Below, in pieces: positions 1-8,167 of a DNA stretch of 64,000 bases (the stretch's first letter is position 1; every line of letters starts with the position of its first letter). Below the pieces are notes generated by a model, which worked only from the letters and a program-made list of their open reading frames with translations, searched no databases and was not told the DNA's origin. Location of the stretch: assembly GCF_010668395.1 (NCBI RefSeq), contig NZ_WUEY01000014.1, positions 1 through 64,000 on the forward strand. The letters are read 5' to 3'. A program made the translations under genes and the position numbers. Source of the DNA: Martinezella lusitana (GTDB lineage: Bacteria; Pseudomonadota; Alphaproteobacteria; Rhizobiales; Rhizobiaceae).

Positions 1-2
1 GC

Positions 3-230
3 ATCGCAAGCCTCACCGGCTACTTCATGAGCCATGGCGTCAGCGACCAGGCCCTCGCCTCCCACAAGGCCATCGTCGCCGTCGCGGCAAGCCTGCGCAA
101 ACAGGCAAACATCATGGCATTCAGCGACACCTTCTTCCTCATCGGCATCGCCCTCATCATCGCGCTCTCCTCAAGCCTGATCCTCAAAAAACCGAAGCCG
201 GGCCAGACTTCCGGCGCGGGTGCTCATTGA
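3..230 (+). CDS. DHA2-family MFS multidrug transporter, C-terminal end only
   Basis: Only the last 75 codons are in the window, and the frame is open from its left edge. The tail (ASLTGYFMSHGVSD, then HKAIVAVAASLRKQANIMAFSD and a hydrophobic segment around IGIALIIALSSSLIL) matches the periplasmic loop and fourteenth membrane helix of EmrB/QacA-type proton-driven drug exporters. It ends in a short charged cytoplasmic tail. The membrane-fusion partner would be expected upstream, outside the window. The family call is good; the substrate cannot be read from this fragment. Confidence 0.75.
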   Translation: MASLTGYFMSHGVSDQALASHKAIVAVAASLRKQANIMAFSDTFFLIGIALIIALSSSLILKKPKPGQTSGAGAH

Positions 231-523
231 AGCGCCGCAATGAACAGCGCACAAGGAGCGCGGCTCGCATAGCCGGGCCGGCCATGCGCGATCTTCGGCC
301 TGTCATTTGGCCCGGCGCCGTTCCCGTCGGCCATGCCGTGCGGGTGCTCGCCGAGGCTTCAGCGGGCTTGATTGCCATCGAGACAATTGTTGCTTCCGGC
401 AGCTGCGGCATCCTTCCGGCCCGTTCCCACAAAACTCGTCCCGTTGTTGCCAGACACAGGCCGCCCGATGCCCCACCCATAAGCGCAGATGACCATGTTG
501 GATTGGAGCGAGGAACGACGACA

Positions 524-1237
524 ATGCGGCTGTCCATGCGTGTCCTTCTTCTCGCGGCGTATCTCGCTGCAGCCGGCTGCGCGGCCGCAGAGGATATGAC
601 GGCGGAGGGCATGGCCGAACGCGTTCAGGCGTGTACGCCATGCCACGGCATTCAGGGCCGGGGAACGAGCGATCCCTACTTCCCGCGCCTTGCGGGAAAG
701 CCCTCCGGATATCTCTACAATCAGCTCCTTGCGTTCCGGAACGGCCGCCGGAAATACCCGCCGATGAACTATCTACTTCAGTTCTTGCCGGAAGCCTATT
801 TGAAGCAAATCGCGGATTATTTCGCGGCGCAGCGGCCTCCGCTTCCGCAACCCGGGCCGGCCGATGTCAGCGAGGCCGTCCTTGACCACGGCAAAGCTCT
901 CGTCACCGGTGGCGACGCATCTCGCGGAGTGCCTGCCTGCGTAAGCTGCCATGGTTCTCTTCTGACGGGCCAGGAGCCCGGCATTCCGGGGCTTCTCGGC
1001 CTTCGAGCAAGTTATCTCAGCGCGCAGCTCGGCGGTTGGCGCTACGGGACGCGAACGGCCATCGCTCCGGATTGCATGCAGATCGTCGCGGGACATCTCA
1101 CCGAGGACGACGTTCGGGCCGTGGCTGCATGGCTTTCCGCCCAGCCGGTCCCGGCCGACCCGTCTCCGGCGAAGAACGATGCGTTTGCGTTGCCGTTCCA
1201 ATGCGGAAGCCAGCCGGAGGAAGGAACGCTCAAATGA
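524..1237 (+). CDS. Dihaem cytochrome c (cytochrome c4/c553-like)
   Basis: A 237-residue exported electron carrier with two haem c motifs, CTPCH at about residues 37-41 and CVSCH at 139-143. The two halves resemble each other, as in cytochrome c4. The frame is open much further upstream, but the ATG at 524 is chosen: it starts a hydrophobic leader (MRLSMRVLLLAAYLAAAG) and has a GAGG-type ribosome site about 10 bases upstream. A cysteine at the end of the leader could make it a lipoprotein, though the lipobox is weak. The stop overlaps the next start (ATGA). It heads a terminal-oxidase operon and probably passes electrons to the CuA subunit. Confidence 0.85.
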   Translation: MRLSMRVLLLAAYLAAAGCAAAEDMTAEGMAERVQACTPCHGIQGRGTSDPYFPRLAGKPSGYLYNQLLAFRNGRRKYPPMNYLLQFLPEAYLKQIADYFAAQRPPLPQPGPADVSEAVLDHGKALVTGGDASRGVPACVSCHGSLLTGQEPGIPGLLGLRASYLSAQLGGWRYGTRTAIAPDCMQIVAGHLTEDDVRAVAAWLSAQPVPADPSPAKNDAFALPFQCGSQPEEGTLK

Positions 1238-2499
1238 GGCCTTCCAGTTTTATTGCCGTGGTGGGGATCTTGGCGGTCACGTCCTTTCTTTGCGGCGAAA
1301 CGGCAATTCGCGCAAGCGAGAGCGTCGCTGCAAACGATCCGGCCCTCATCGCAAGGGGCGAGTATCTGGCGCGGGCGGGAGACTGCATTGCTTGTCACAC
1401 GGCGCCGGAGGGCAAGGTTTTCGCGGGAGGCAGGGCCATGCCGACGCCGTTCGGAACCTTGTACACCTCCAACATAACGCCCGACCGCGACACCGGAATC
1501 GGACGATGGAGCGCGGACGACTTCTATCGGACGATGCATGAGGGACGCTTTCCCGATGGCGGATTGCTTTACCCGGCCATGCCGTTCGCGTCCTATACGA
1601 AGGTTTCGCGCCAGGACAGCGACGCGATCTACGCGTATCTGCTGCGGATCGAGCCCGTCTCGCAGAAGAACCGCGAGCACGAGCTCCAGTTTCCCTACAA
1701 CAACCGCTCGCTCGTGCTCGGTTGGCGGACGCTCTTCTTCACCGAAGGGGCATTCAAGCCGGACACGCAGAAATCCGATGAGTGGAACCGTGGCGCCTAT
1801 CTGGTCGAGGGGCTTGGCCATTGCGGCATGTGCCACACGCCGATCAACGCGCTCGGAGGCAATTCCGAGGCCGACGCGTTCAAGGGCGGATTGATCCCGA
1901 TGCAGGACTGGTATGCGCCCTCTCTCACTTCGAACAAGGAAGCTGGTCTCGGAACCTGGAGCATCCAGGACATCACCGATCTTCTGCAGAAAGGCGTGTC
2001 GGCCCGAGGCGTTGTCTACGGACCCATGGCGGACGTCGTTTACAACAGCCTGCAGTATCTTTCGGATGCGGATATCCGCGCGATGGCCGTCTATCTGAAG
2101 AGCATAGCCCAGGATAGCCCGAAGCCGGTCGTGTCGCGGCTGCCTCACGCCGAGAGCAGCCTTCTCGTCAGCCTCGGAAAATCTGTCTACGAGAGCGACT
2201 GTGCAAGCTGCCACGGCTTGAGGGGAGAGGGGAAGCCGCCTCACTATCCTCCGCTCGCCGGAAACCAGTCCATTCAGATGGATTCGGCCGTGAACGCCAT
2301 CCGGATGGTTCTCAACGGCGGCTATCCGCCGGGAACCTCGGGAAATCCGATGCCTCACGGAATGCCGCCATTCTCGGTCAGTCTTTCGGACGACGAGGTC
2401 GCCGCGGTAGTCAGCTACATCAGGACGTCCTGGGGCAATACCGGGGCGCCGGTCAGCGCGGCCGAGGCGAACCAATTGCGCGCCGCCCCGCTTCAATGA
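1234..2499 (+). CDS. Trihaem cytochrome c, alcohol/gluconate dehydrogenase cytochrome-subunit type
   Basis: A 421-residue secreted protein with a signal peptide over about residues 1-27 and three haem motifs: CIACH (51-55), CGMCH (197-201) and CASCH (323-327). The layout of three cytochrome domains and stretches such as GRAMPTPFGTLYTSNITPD are typical of the membrane-bound cytochrome subunits of PQQ alcohol dehydrogenases and flavin-dependent sugar-acid dehydrogenases. No dehydrogenase subunit is next to it. Its place between two oxidase-associated genes suggests it delivers electrons to the oxidase encoded downstream. The start overlaps the previous stop by four bases. The family is certain; the electron donor is unknown. 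Confidence 0.88.
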   Translation: MRPSSFIAVVGILAVTSFLCGETAIRASESVAANDPALIARGEYLARAGDCIACHTAPEGKVFAGGRAMPTPFGTLYTSNITPDRDTGIGRWSADDFYRTMHEGRFPDGGLLYPAMPFASYTKVSRQDSDAIYAYLLRIEPVSQKNREHELQFPYNNRSLVLGWRTLFFTEGAFKPDTQKSDEWNRGAYLVEGLGHCGMCHTPINALGGNSEADAFKGGLIPMQDWYAPSLTSNKEAGLGTWSIQDITDLLQKGVSARGVVYGPMADVVYNSLQYLSDADIRAMAVYLKSIAQDSPKPVVSRLPHAESSLLVSLGKSVYESDCASCHGLRGEGKPPHYPPLAGNQSIQMDSAVNAIRMVLNGGYPPGTSGNPMPHGMPPFSVSLSDDEVAAVVSYIRTSWGNTGAPVSAAEANQLRAAPLQ

Positions 2500-2509
2500 G
2501 GAACACGAT

Positions 2510-2689
2510 ATGATCAACACCGAATCCCCCGATCGCGATCCGGATGTCCACGACGCGAAGGTCGACCATATCGTCGCGAGCGGACCGCGCGGCGCAATCG
2601 TGGTCGCCGGTATCGCGACCGCCTGCGTGGTGGCGATGTGGCTGCTCTTCTATCTGTTCGTCTTTTTGCCTCGGACGGGATTTCCATGA
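2510..2689 (+). CDS. Small single-helix subunit of B-type cytochrome c oxidase (IIa-like)
   Basis: A 59-residue protein with a hydrophilic N-terminus (MINTESPDRDPDVHDAK) and one membrane helix (about residues 30-53, GAIVVAGIATACVVAMWLLF). It lies 10 bases after the trihaem cytochrome, and its stop overlaps the start of the CuA subunit (ATGA at 2686-2689), so it is co-translated with the oxidase. Small one-helix subunits (IIa/CbaD) accompany ba3-type oxidases, and position plus topology fit that role. Sequence similarity is too short to prove it. Confidence 0.7.
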   Translation: MINTESPDRDPDVHDAKVDHIVASGPRGAIVVAGIATACVVAMWLLFYLFVFLPRTGFP

Positions 2690-3249
2690 GCGTGGAGAAC
2701 AGTCAGCCGGCCAGTGCCCAGGTCGCCGAGAAGATCGAGCGCCGATGGGCGGCGATTTCGATCCTCATCATCGCCTTTCTTGTGGGGATGGCGGCCTATG
2801 CCGGCCTGTACCAGGCGACGATGCCCCAGACGCAGGTCGAGACGATAAACCCGGTCACGCTCCACGTTACCGGAGAGTTCGTGGAGACCAACCTCGGAAC
2901 CGCGGTCGAGCCCGACGGGTCGGTCACCGTCCGGGCCGTTGGTCAGCAATATTCGTTCACGCCATCCTGCATCCTTGTGCCGGCGGAGACGAAGGTCGTC
3001 ATTCGGGCGACCAGCGCGGATGTCGTACACGGCCTCCTGATCCAGGGGACGAACGTGAACACGATGCTGGTGCCGGGATACGTGTCTGAGCAAACCGCGC
3101 GCTTTCCGGAACCGGGCGAGCACCTGATGCCGTGCCAGGAGTTTTGCAGCGTCGGACATGAAGGCATGTGGGCGAAAGTGAAGGTCATCGACCGGCAGGC
3201 CTTCATGGCGCTCGCCGCCGACAAGAGGAGGCTGTCCTGTGTTAAGTAG
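2686..3249 (+). CDS. Cytochrome c oxidase subunit II, CuA-binding (ba3 type)
   Basis: A 187-residue protein with one N-terminal membrane helix (about 22-43) and a periplasmic cupredoxin domain. The CuA ligands are all visible: His115 in ADVVHGL, then Cys150, Cys154, His158 and Met161 in CQEFCSVGHEGM. The stretch VVHGLLIQGTNVNTMLVPG resembles the short subunit II of ba3 oxidases, not the longer aa3 type. The ATG at 2686 overlaps the small upstream gene, and its 3' end overlaps subunit I by 11 bases. CuA receives electrons from cytochrome c, presumably from the private cytochromes of this operon. Confidence 0.92.
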   Translation: MSVENSQPASAQVAEKIERRWAAISILIIAFLVGMAAYAGLYQATMPQTQVETINPVTLHVTGEFVETNLGTAVEPDGSVTVRAVGQQYSFTPSCILVPAETKVVIRATSADVVHGLLIQGTNVNTMLVPGYVSEQTARFPEPGEHLMPCQEFCSVGHEGMWAKVKVIDRQAFMALAADKRRLSCVK

Positions 3250-4864
3250 CCGACGCCTGATCCTCGCGCATTTCTGGCTCGCCTTCGGCGTCTTCGGCCT
3301 GGCGATCCTGCTCGGCGCCTGGCAGATGTTCATCCGCAGCCCCCTGGCGGCTTGGATCGGAAATCCCGAGCTGTACTATCGCTCCGTCACCGCCCATGGA
3401 ACCATCATGGGCTATGTGTTTCCCACGCTCGTCGCGATGGGGTTCGGTTACGCGATCACCGAGAGCTCGTTGAAGACGCCGCTGGTCGGGCGACGCTGGG
3501 CGTGGGCGGGCTTCTGGCTGATCGTCGTCGGCGCCGTCACCGCCATGATCCCCGTCTCGATGGGTCTGGCCTCCGTTCTCTACACTTTCTATCCGCCGAT
3601 GATCGGCAACCCGTTCTACTACATCGGCGTGGTCCTCGTTGTCGTCGGCTCCTGGATCTGGGTCGCCCTGATGTCGGTCAACCTCTACCGCTGGAAGCGA
3701 GCCAATCCGGGCGCTCCGGTTCCCCTGGCGATGTACGCGAATGTCGCGGGCTCTTATCTGTGGGGGTGGACGGCGGTCGGTGCCGCGCTTGAACTCCTGC
3801 TTCAGATCATACCCGTAGCGCTTGGATTTCGTTCGACGATCGATGCCGGGCTCGCGCGTATCTTCTTCTCCTGGACCCTGCATGCCATCGTCTATTTCTG
3901 GCTGATGCCGAGCTACATCGCCTACTACACGATTGTCCCGAGAGCGATCGGCGGCAAGCTCTACAGTGACCCGATGGCCCGCATTTCCTTCGTGCTGTTT
4001 CTGGTCGTCGCGATGCCGATCGGCATCCACCACGCCTTTGCCGACCCTCAGGTCGGCGCCGGCTTCAAGTTCGTCCATTCCGCGTTCACGGCGATCGTCG
4101 CGCTGCCGACGCTCCTGACGGTCTTCACGATCTGCGCCTCGGTCGAGATCGCCGGGCGGCTGAGAGGCGGACGGGGACCGTTCGGGTGGCTTGCAGCGCT
4201 TCCATGGAAAAATCCGACGATGCTCGCCGTGGCATTCTCCTTCTTGATGCTCGGCTTTGGCGGTGCGGGCGGCCTCATCAACATGAGCTACCAGCTCGAC
4301 GCCTCGATCCATAACACGCAATGGACCACGGGACATTTCCATCTGATCTTCGGCGGCGCGATCGTCATCATGTATTTCGTCATCGCCTACGATCTCTGGC
4401 CCCATCTGACCGGCAGGCCGCTGCTCGACATCGGTCTGATGCGAACGCAGCTCTGGCTCTGGTTCGTCGGAATGATCGTCACGACCTTTCCCTGGCATTA
4501 TGTCGGCATTCTCGGCATGCCTCGACGAATGGCCTACTACGACTACGCCGATCCTGCGATTGCCGGCCAGGCGATACCCGTTGCCCTGTCCGTGGTCGGC
4601 GGCTTCATTCTTGTCGTCTCGGCAATCCTCTTCTTCGCCATCCTCATCAGAGGACACATGTCGGGGCGGCAGGAGCCGGGCAGCTACCGGTTCAGCATTG
4701 CGGTCCATCCGCCTGCCCGGGTGCCGGCCGCGCTGAATGGCCACGGCCTCTGGATCGCCCTCATGATCGGCCTGACCGTCACCAACTACGGCTATCCGAT
4801 CCTGCAGCTCGCCTTCCGGGGAGATACGTCGGTGCCCGCCGTTTATGTCGGAGTCCGGAAATGA
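3239..4864 (+). CDS. Cytochrome c oxidase subunit I, B-type (b(o/a)3) haem-copper oxidase
   Basis: A 541-residue polytopic membrane protein. Visible ligands are the low-spin haem His53 (TAHGTIMG), CuB His215 with the cross-linking Tyr219 in HAIVY, the CuB pair His264-His265, and haem ligands His366 and His368 (GHFHL). The His-x3-Tyr spacing in helix VI and the overall length are B-family features. The usual GHP before that motif reads LHA. Translation starts at GTG 3239, inside the subunit II gene, after an AGGAGG ribosome site. It reduces oxygen at the membrane; nitric oxide reduction is a known side activity of B-type enzymes. Confidence 0.92.
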   Translation: MLSSRRLILAHFWLAFGVFGLAILLGAWQMFIRSPLAAWIGNPELYYRSVTAHGTIMGYVFPTLVAMGFGYAITESSLKTPLVGRRWAWAGFWLIVVGAVTAMIPVSMGLASVLYTFYPPMIGNPFYYIGVVLVVVGSWIWVALMSVNLYRWKRANPGAPVPLAMYANVAGSYLWGWTAVGAALELLLQIIPVALGFRSTIDAGLARIFFSWTLHAIVYFWLMPSYIAYYTIVPRAIGGKLYSDPMARISFVLFLVVAMPIGIHHAFADPQVGAGFKFVHSAFTAIVALPTLLTVFTICASVEIAGRLRGGRGPFGWLAALPWKNPTMLAVAFSFLMLGFGGAGGLINMSYQLDASIHNTQWTTGHFHLIFGGAIVIMYFVIAYDLWPHLTGRPLLDIGLMRTQLWLWFVGMIVTTFPWHYVGILGMPRRMAYYDYADPAIAGQAIPVALSVVGGFILVVSAILFFAILIRGHMSGRQEPGSYRFSIAVHPPARVPAALNGHGLWIALMIGLTVTNYGYPILQLAFRGDTSVPAVYVGVRK

Positions 4865-5652
4865 GCGGCGAGAAAATCTTCAGCATCGCGAACAGATGGT
4901 TCACGACAAGCGTCGGTATCGCCGTGCTGATCTTTCTCTCGGCAGTCGTCACCGGCTTCGTGCTCATGCCGTACGCGGAGCCGGACGGCCGCCTGGCGGG
5001 ACTATGGGATTCCATTTGCAACGCGGCAGGATTTCCCGTTCGCAACTCTGCCGTCGCCTTCGTCGCTCCGGACTTTCAGGTTTCGTCTGTAACGCTCGGC
5101 GCCGAGGACCTGCGCGAAGCGCCCGCTGATTCTATCGGCAGAGGCGCGACGCTCGCCCAGAAATGCGCCATCTGCCATGGGCCGACCGGCGTGAGCCGTG
5201 CGGATTCGCCCAACCTGGCCGGGCAGTATGCGGCGGTGATCTACAAGCAGCTTCGGGATTTCAAAAGCGGCGCCCGCGTAAACGCGGTCATGAGCCCGTT
5301 CGCGCTGACCATGACGGAGCAAGACATGCGCGATCTTGCGGCCTACTACGCATATCTTCCGAGACTTCCGGAAACCCCTGCCGGAACGGCGGTGGCCGAG
5401 CCCGCCATCGTACAGGTCGGTGCGCCGATGCGGGGGATCGCACCCTGCGGATCGTGCCACGGCGGCATCGAGAACAAACGGGGGAGCCCCTGGCTCAACG
5501 GCCAGTCGGCTGTCTATATCGAATCCCAGCTGCGGGCGTTCGTCTCCGGAAATCGCCGCAACGATACCAGCGAGCAGATGCGCAATGTGGCGCGGGCGAT
5601 GACCGATGAAGAGATCAGGGCCGCCTCGCGCTACTATGCCTCCCTGCAATAG
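4861..5652 (+). CDS. Membrane-anchored dihaem cytochrome c
   Basis: A 263-residue protein with an N-terminal hydrophobic segment (about 17-37) that probably stays as an anchor, then two class I cytochrome domains with CAICH (102-106) and CGSCH (196-200). The domains follow the cytochrome c4 pattern (LAGQYAAVIYKQLRDFKSG, later LNGQSAVYIESQLRAF). Its ATG overlaps the subunit I stop (ATGA), and it closes the operon. It likely works as a tethered electron shuttle to the CuA site. No terminator hairpin is evident in the 42 bases before the convergent nsrR. Confidence 0.88.
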   Translation: MSGEKIFSIANRWFTTSVGIAVLIFLSAVVTGFVLMPYAEPDGRLAGLWDSICNAAGFPVRNSAVAFVAPDFQVSSVTLGAEDLREAPADSIGRGATLAQKCAICHGPTGVSRADSPNLAGQYAAVIYKQLRDFKSGARVNAVMSPFALTMTEQDMRDLAAYYAYLPRLPETPAGTAVAEPAIVQVGAPMRGIAPCGSCHGGIENKRGSPWLNGQSAVYIESQLRAFVSGNRRNDTSEQMRNVARAMTDEEIRAASRYYASLQ

Positions 5653-5694
5653 GAGGCAGGCGGCTATTGTCGCATTGCATTTCCGGGAGGTGGG

Positions 5695-6153
5695 TCAGGC
5701 GGTCGTTATCGGAAGATCCGGGAGCGCGAGGAGGTTTCGAAGCGGCACTGACGGCCGCGTAAGATCCGCCAGCGTGTATCCGTCCAGCACGTCGAGGAAC
5801 GCGGCGGCGGCGGAGGCGAGCGCGCGCTTGAGAACGCAGGCCGGCTGGATCGCGCAGATCTTTCCGGCGCCTTCCTCCATGCAGGGGACAATGGCGAAAT
5901 CAGGTTCCGACGCGCGCACGATATCGCCGACGCCGATCTTGCCGGCGTCGCGCGCCAGCCGCATTCCGCCCTGCCGGCCGCGCACGGTCTCGATGAATCC
6001 TTTCAAGCCGAGTTCGTGTGTGATCTTCATCAGATGCGCCTTCGATATGTCGTAAGCGTCCGCGATCTCGGAAATCGTCGAAAGCTTCTCGCCATTCAAA
6101 GCGAGATACATCATCAGGCGCAGTGCATAGTCGGAATAGACGGTGAGGCGCAT
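5695..6153 (-). CDS. nsrR: Rrf2-family nitric-oxide-sensing repressor NsrR
   Basis: A 152-residue regulator with the N-terminal winged helix typical of NsrR (MRLTVYSDYALRLMMYLAL, recognition region ISKAHLMKITHELGLKGF) and three cysteines, Cys91, Cys100 and Cys106, that can hold an Fe-S cluster destroyed by nitric oxide. The frame is open further upstream, but the family always starts at MRLT, so the ATG at 6153 is chosen. It lies 98 bases downstream of hmp on the same strand. The palindrome upstream of hmp is the expected operator, so NsrR probably represses hmp and itself. Confidence 0.88.
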   Translation of the reverse strand: MRLTVYSDYALRLMMYLALNGEKLSTISEIADAYDISKAHLMKITHELGLKGFIETVRGRQGGMRLARDAGKIGVGDIVRASEPDFAIVPCMEEGAGKICAIQPACVLKRALASAAAAFLDVLDGYTLADLTRPSVPLRNLLALPDLPITTA

Positions 6154-6215
6154 GGCGGTGTTCGATCCCTGGGGCAACTCATTCCTTATAAAAATATCTC
6201 CGGGATGAATCAATT

Positions 6216-6243
6216 GTGGGGACGGGCTAAGACCTGTCCCCAC
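6216..6243 (-). other. Stem-loop between hmp and nsrR
   Basis: An 11-base-pair stem (GTGGGGACGGG with CCTGTCCCCAC, one G-T wobble) around a six-base loop lies in the 98-base gap between the hmp stop and the nsrR start. No run of T follows on either strand, so it is not a classic intrinsic terminator. It may lower read-through into nsrR or protect the hmp transcript end. Confidence 0.6.
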
Positions 6244-6251
6244 CTTCGAAT

Positions 6252-7463
6252 TCATGCGGCGGCCAGATCGTCCGCCGGGCCGAAGAATTCGAAATGAATG
6301 CGCTCCGGTGGCACCCCGGCCTTCGCAAGACCGTTGACGAAGGCGGCGAGGAACGGTCTTGGCCCGCACAGATAGAAGTCGGCCTCATGGATCGGGGTGT
6401 TCTCCGCAAGCCAGTCGATCGTGATCTGACCGTCGTGATCGAAATGGATGCCGCGTTCGTCGCGCTCATGGGGCGTGTCGTAGAAGATCGCGGTCTTCAA
6501 GTGAGGGCGCCCGTCGGCGAGCCCCTTGACGTGACTGCCCATCGCGTGCATGCGGCCGTCCTGCGCGCCGTGGACGTAGTGAACCGGCAGCTGAACACCG
6601 CTGTCGACGATCGTCTCGAGCATGCTGACCATCGGCGTCAGTCCGACGCCGCCGCTGAGAAGGACGACGGGACGTTCCGGGCGTTCCGGCAAGTGGAAAT
6701 CACCGGTCGGCGGCGCGACCTCGATGACGTCTCCCTCGTCGACGCGGTCGTGCAGATGTCTGGAGACGGTGCCGTTCACCTCGCGCTTGACCGAAATCCT
6801 GTATGTTATGCCGTTCGGAGCCGAGGAGATGCTGTAGTTGCGGCGCTGTGGAGGCAGGCCGGGAACGTTGATCTTGAACGTCAGGTACTGGCCGGGCCGG
6901 TGTCCGACCACCGGACCGCCGTCAACCGGCTGCAGGACGAACGAGGTGATGATGTCGCTCTCCGGCCGCTTGGCCGCGACGACGAACTTGCGCCATCCAT
7001 TCCAGCCGCCGACCGAGGACTTCAGATGGTCATAGATCTGCTTCTCGCGACCGATGAGGATGTCGGCGAGGAACCAGTAGGCTTCTCCCCAGGCAGCGAG
7101 GATTTCGTCCGTGGCGGCGTCGCCCAGTACGTCCTTGATCGCGCCGAGCAGTGCCGTGGCGACGTGAGGATAGTGTTCGGGCAGGATATGCAGCCCGACG
7201 TGCTTCTGCGCAATGCGCTCGACGGCGGGGCCTAGGACCGCGAGATTGTCGATATTCTGGGCGTAGGCGAGGATCGCCTGTGCGAGCGCCTTCGTCTGGC
7301 GTCCACCTTCGCCCTGGTTGGACTGGTTGAACAGTTCGCGGACGGCGGGATCCTGGAAAAGCCGCTTGTACATCGCCGCCGTGATCGTCGTGCCATGTGC
7401 CGCAAGCGCCGGCACGGTGGCCCGTACGATCGACTTGGTTTTTTCGCTCAATGTTTCCGACAT
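6252..7463 (-). CDS. hmp: Flavohaemoglobin, nitric oxide dioxygenase
   Basis: A 403-residue protein with three domains: an N-terminal globin (about 1-140) with the proximal histidine region QKHVGLHILPEHY, an FAD-binding ferredoxin-reductase barrel (RRNYSISSAPN, about 205-215), and an NAD(P)H-binding domain (LLSGGVGLTPMVSML; CGPRPFL near the end). It converts nitric oxide to nitrate in the cytoplasm using NADPH and oxygen. The ATG at 7463 follows GGAGAT; the frame is open 13 codons further but without a ribosome site. Its partner nsrR is downstream, and an NsrR-like palindrome lies 41 bases upstream. Confidence 0.95.
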   Translation of the reverse strand: MSETLSEKTKSIVRATVPALAAHGTTITAAMYKRLFQDPAVRELFNQSNQGEGGRQTKALAQAILAYAQNIDNLAVLGPAVERIAQKHVGLHILPEHYPHVATALLGAIKDVLGDAATDEILAAWGEAYWFLADILIGREKQIYDHLKSSVGGWNGWRKFVVAAKRPESDIITSFVLQPVDGGPVVGHRPGQYLTFKINVPGLPPQRRNYSISSAPNGITYRISVKREVNGTVSRHLHDRVDEGDVIEVAPPTGDFHLPERPERPVVLLSGGVGLTPMVSMLETIVDSGVQLPVHYVHGAQDGRMHAMGSHVKGLADGRPHLKTAIFYDTPHERDERGIHFDHDGQITIDWLAENTPIHEADFYLCGPRPFLAAFVNGLAKAGVPPERIHFEFFGPADDLAAA

Positions 7464-7503
7464 GTGATCTCCGTTCTGGCTGTGTTGGTCGGTGACCAAC
7501 ATC

Positions 7504-7546
7504 TACGTCATTAAAGATATATCTACAATGTATCTTTAATGACGTA
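7504..7546. promoter_or_regulatory. NsrR operator upstream of hmp
   Basis: Perfect inverted repeat with 16-base arms (TACGTCATTAAAGATA and its complement) and an 11-base centre. The core 7514-7536 begins AAGATATAT and ends ATGTATCTT, which fits the 23-base NsrR consensus of two AAGATGYA half sites with few changes. It lies just upstream of hmp, with nsrR in the same transcription unit, so NO-relieved repression is expected. Confidence 0.85.
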
Positions 7547-7623
7547 ATCGCAGTTGCGCCGTTCTGTCGCAGAGCGAAGCCGGGACGTGCTGTCGGCCGC
7601 GTTCACGATGAGAGTCGCGCCCT

Positions 7624-7806
7624 TTACCGGCCAGGAGGCTGATCGGCTTCCGGTACGAAGACCCTGACCTGCTGCTGACGGCCTTCCTTCAGGTCTCCAC
7701 GCAGCAGGAGGAGCGCCATGAGCGCCAGCAACGCGGCGACGATCGCCAATCCCACAAAGCCGCTCGAGCTTTGCTCCGGGGCCTCGGTCGTGCGGAATTT
7801 CGGCAT
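7624..7806 (-). CDS. Small single-helix membrane protein of unknown function
   Basis: A 60-residue protein with a polar N-terminus (MPKFRTTEAPEQSSSG), one hydrophobic helix (about residues 18-40, FVGLAIVAALLALMALLLL) and a charged tail rich in Q and R. The ATG at 7806 is chosen because GGAG lies seven bases upstream; an in-frame ATG at 7818 is possible. I do not recognise the family. It stands alone between hmp and the divergent SDR gene. Confidence 0.55.
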   Translation of the reverse strand: MPKFRTTEAPEQSSSGFVGLAIVAALLALMALLLLRGDLKEGRQQQVRVFVPEADQPPGR

Positions 7807-8167
7807 GATTTTCTCCATCGTTCGTGATCCGGCGTTCCGTCGCAAAGGTGGTCTGCCGAGAAGGCTGAAGTCTCGGCAGACCAGTTCGCAGACGGCACTA
7901 GCGGCGGGTGCGTCTGCTGCCGTGCCTTGGGCAGCACGGCGGGGGGGGAACGAGAGGAAATTGCCATAGTCGGCGCATGGCGAATTGTACCGGCGAGACA
8001 TGTTTTGAATGCGCTGACCGTCAAGAGTGCCGCGGAAGGCGCTTGCGGCGACAATGGCGGGTGTTGTGGCCCTTCCGTCCAATGAATGCGCCGATGATGA
8101 TAGAAGGCGAGGCGTCGGCACGGTTCTATTCCTCATCGACATTTCACCTGTCAGGAGAGGAATTGAT
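7807..8167. other. Intergenic region between small membrane protein and SDR
   Basis: These 361 bases hold no gene I can support. They must carry the divergent promoters of the 60-residue protein and the SDR. A run of nine G lies near 7941-7949. AGGAGAGGAATT directly before 8168 is the ribosome site of the SDR. No clear dyad or terminator was seen. Confidence 0.4.
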
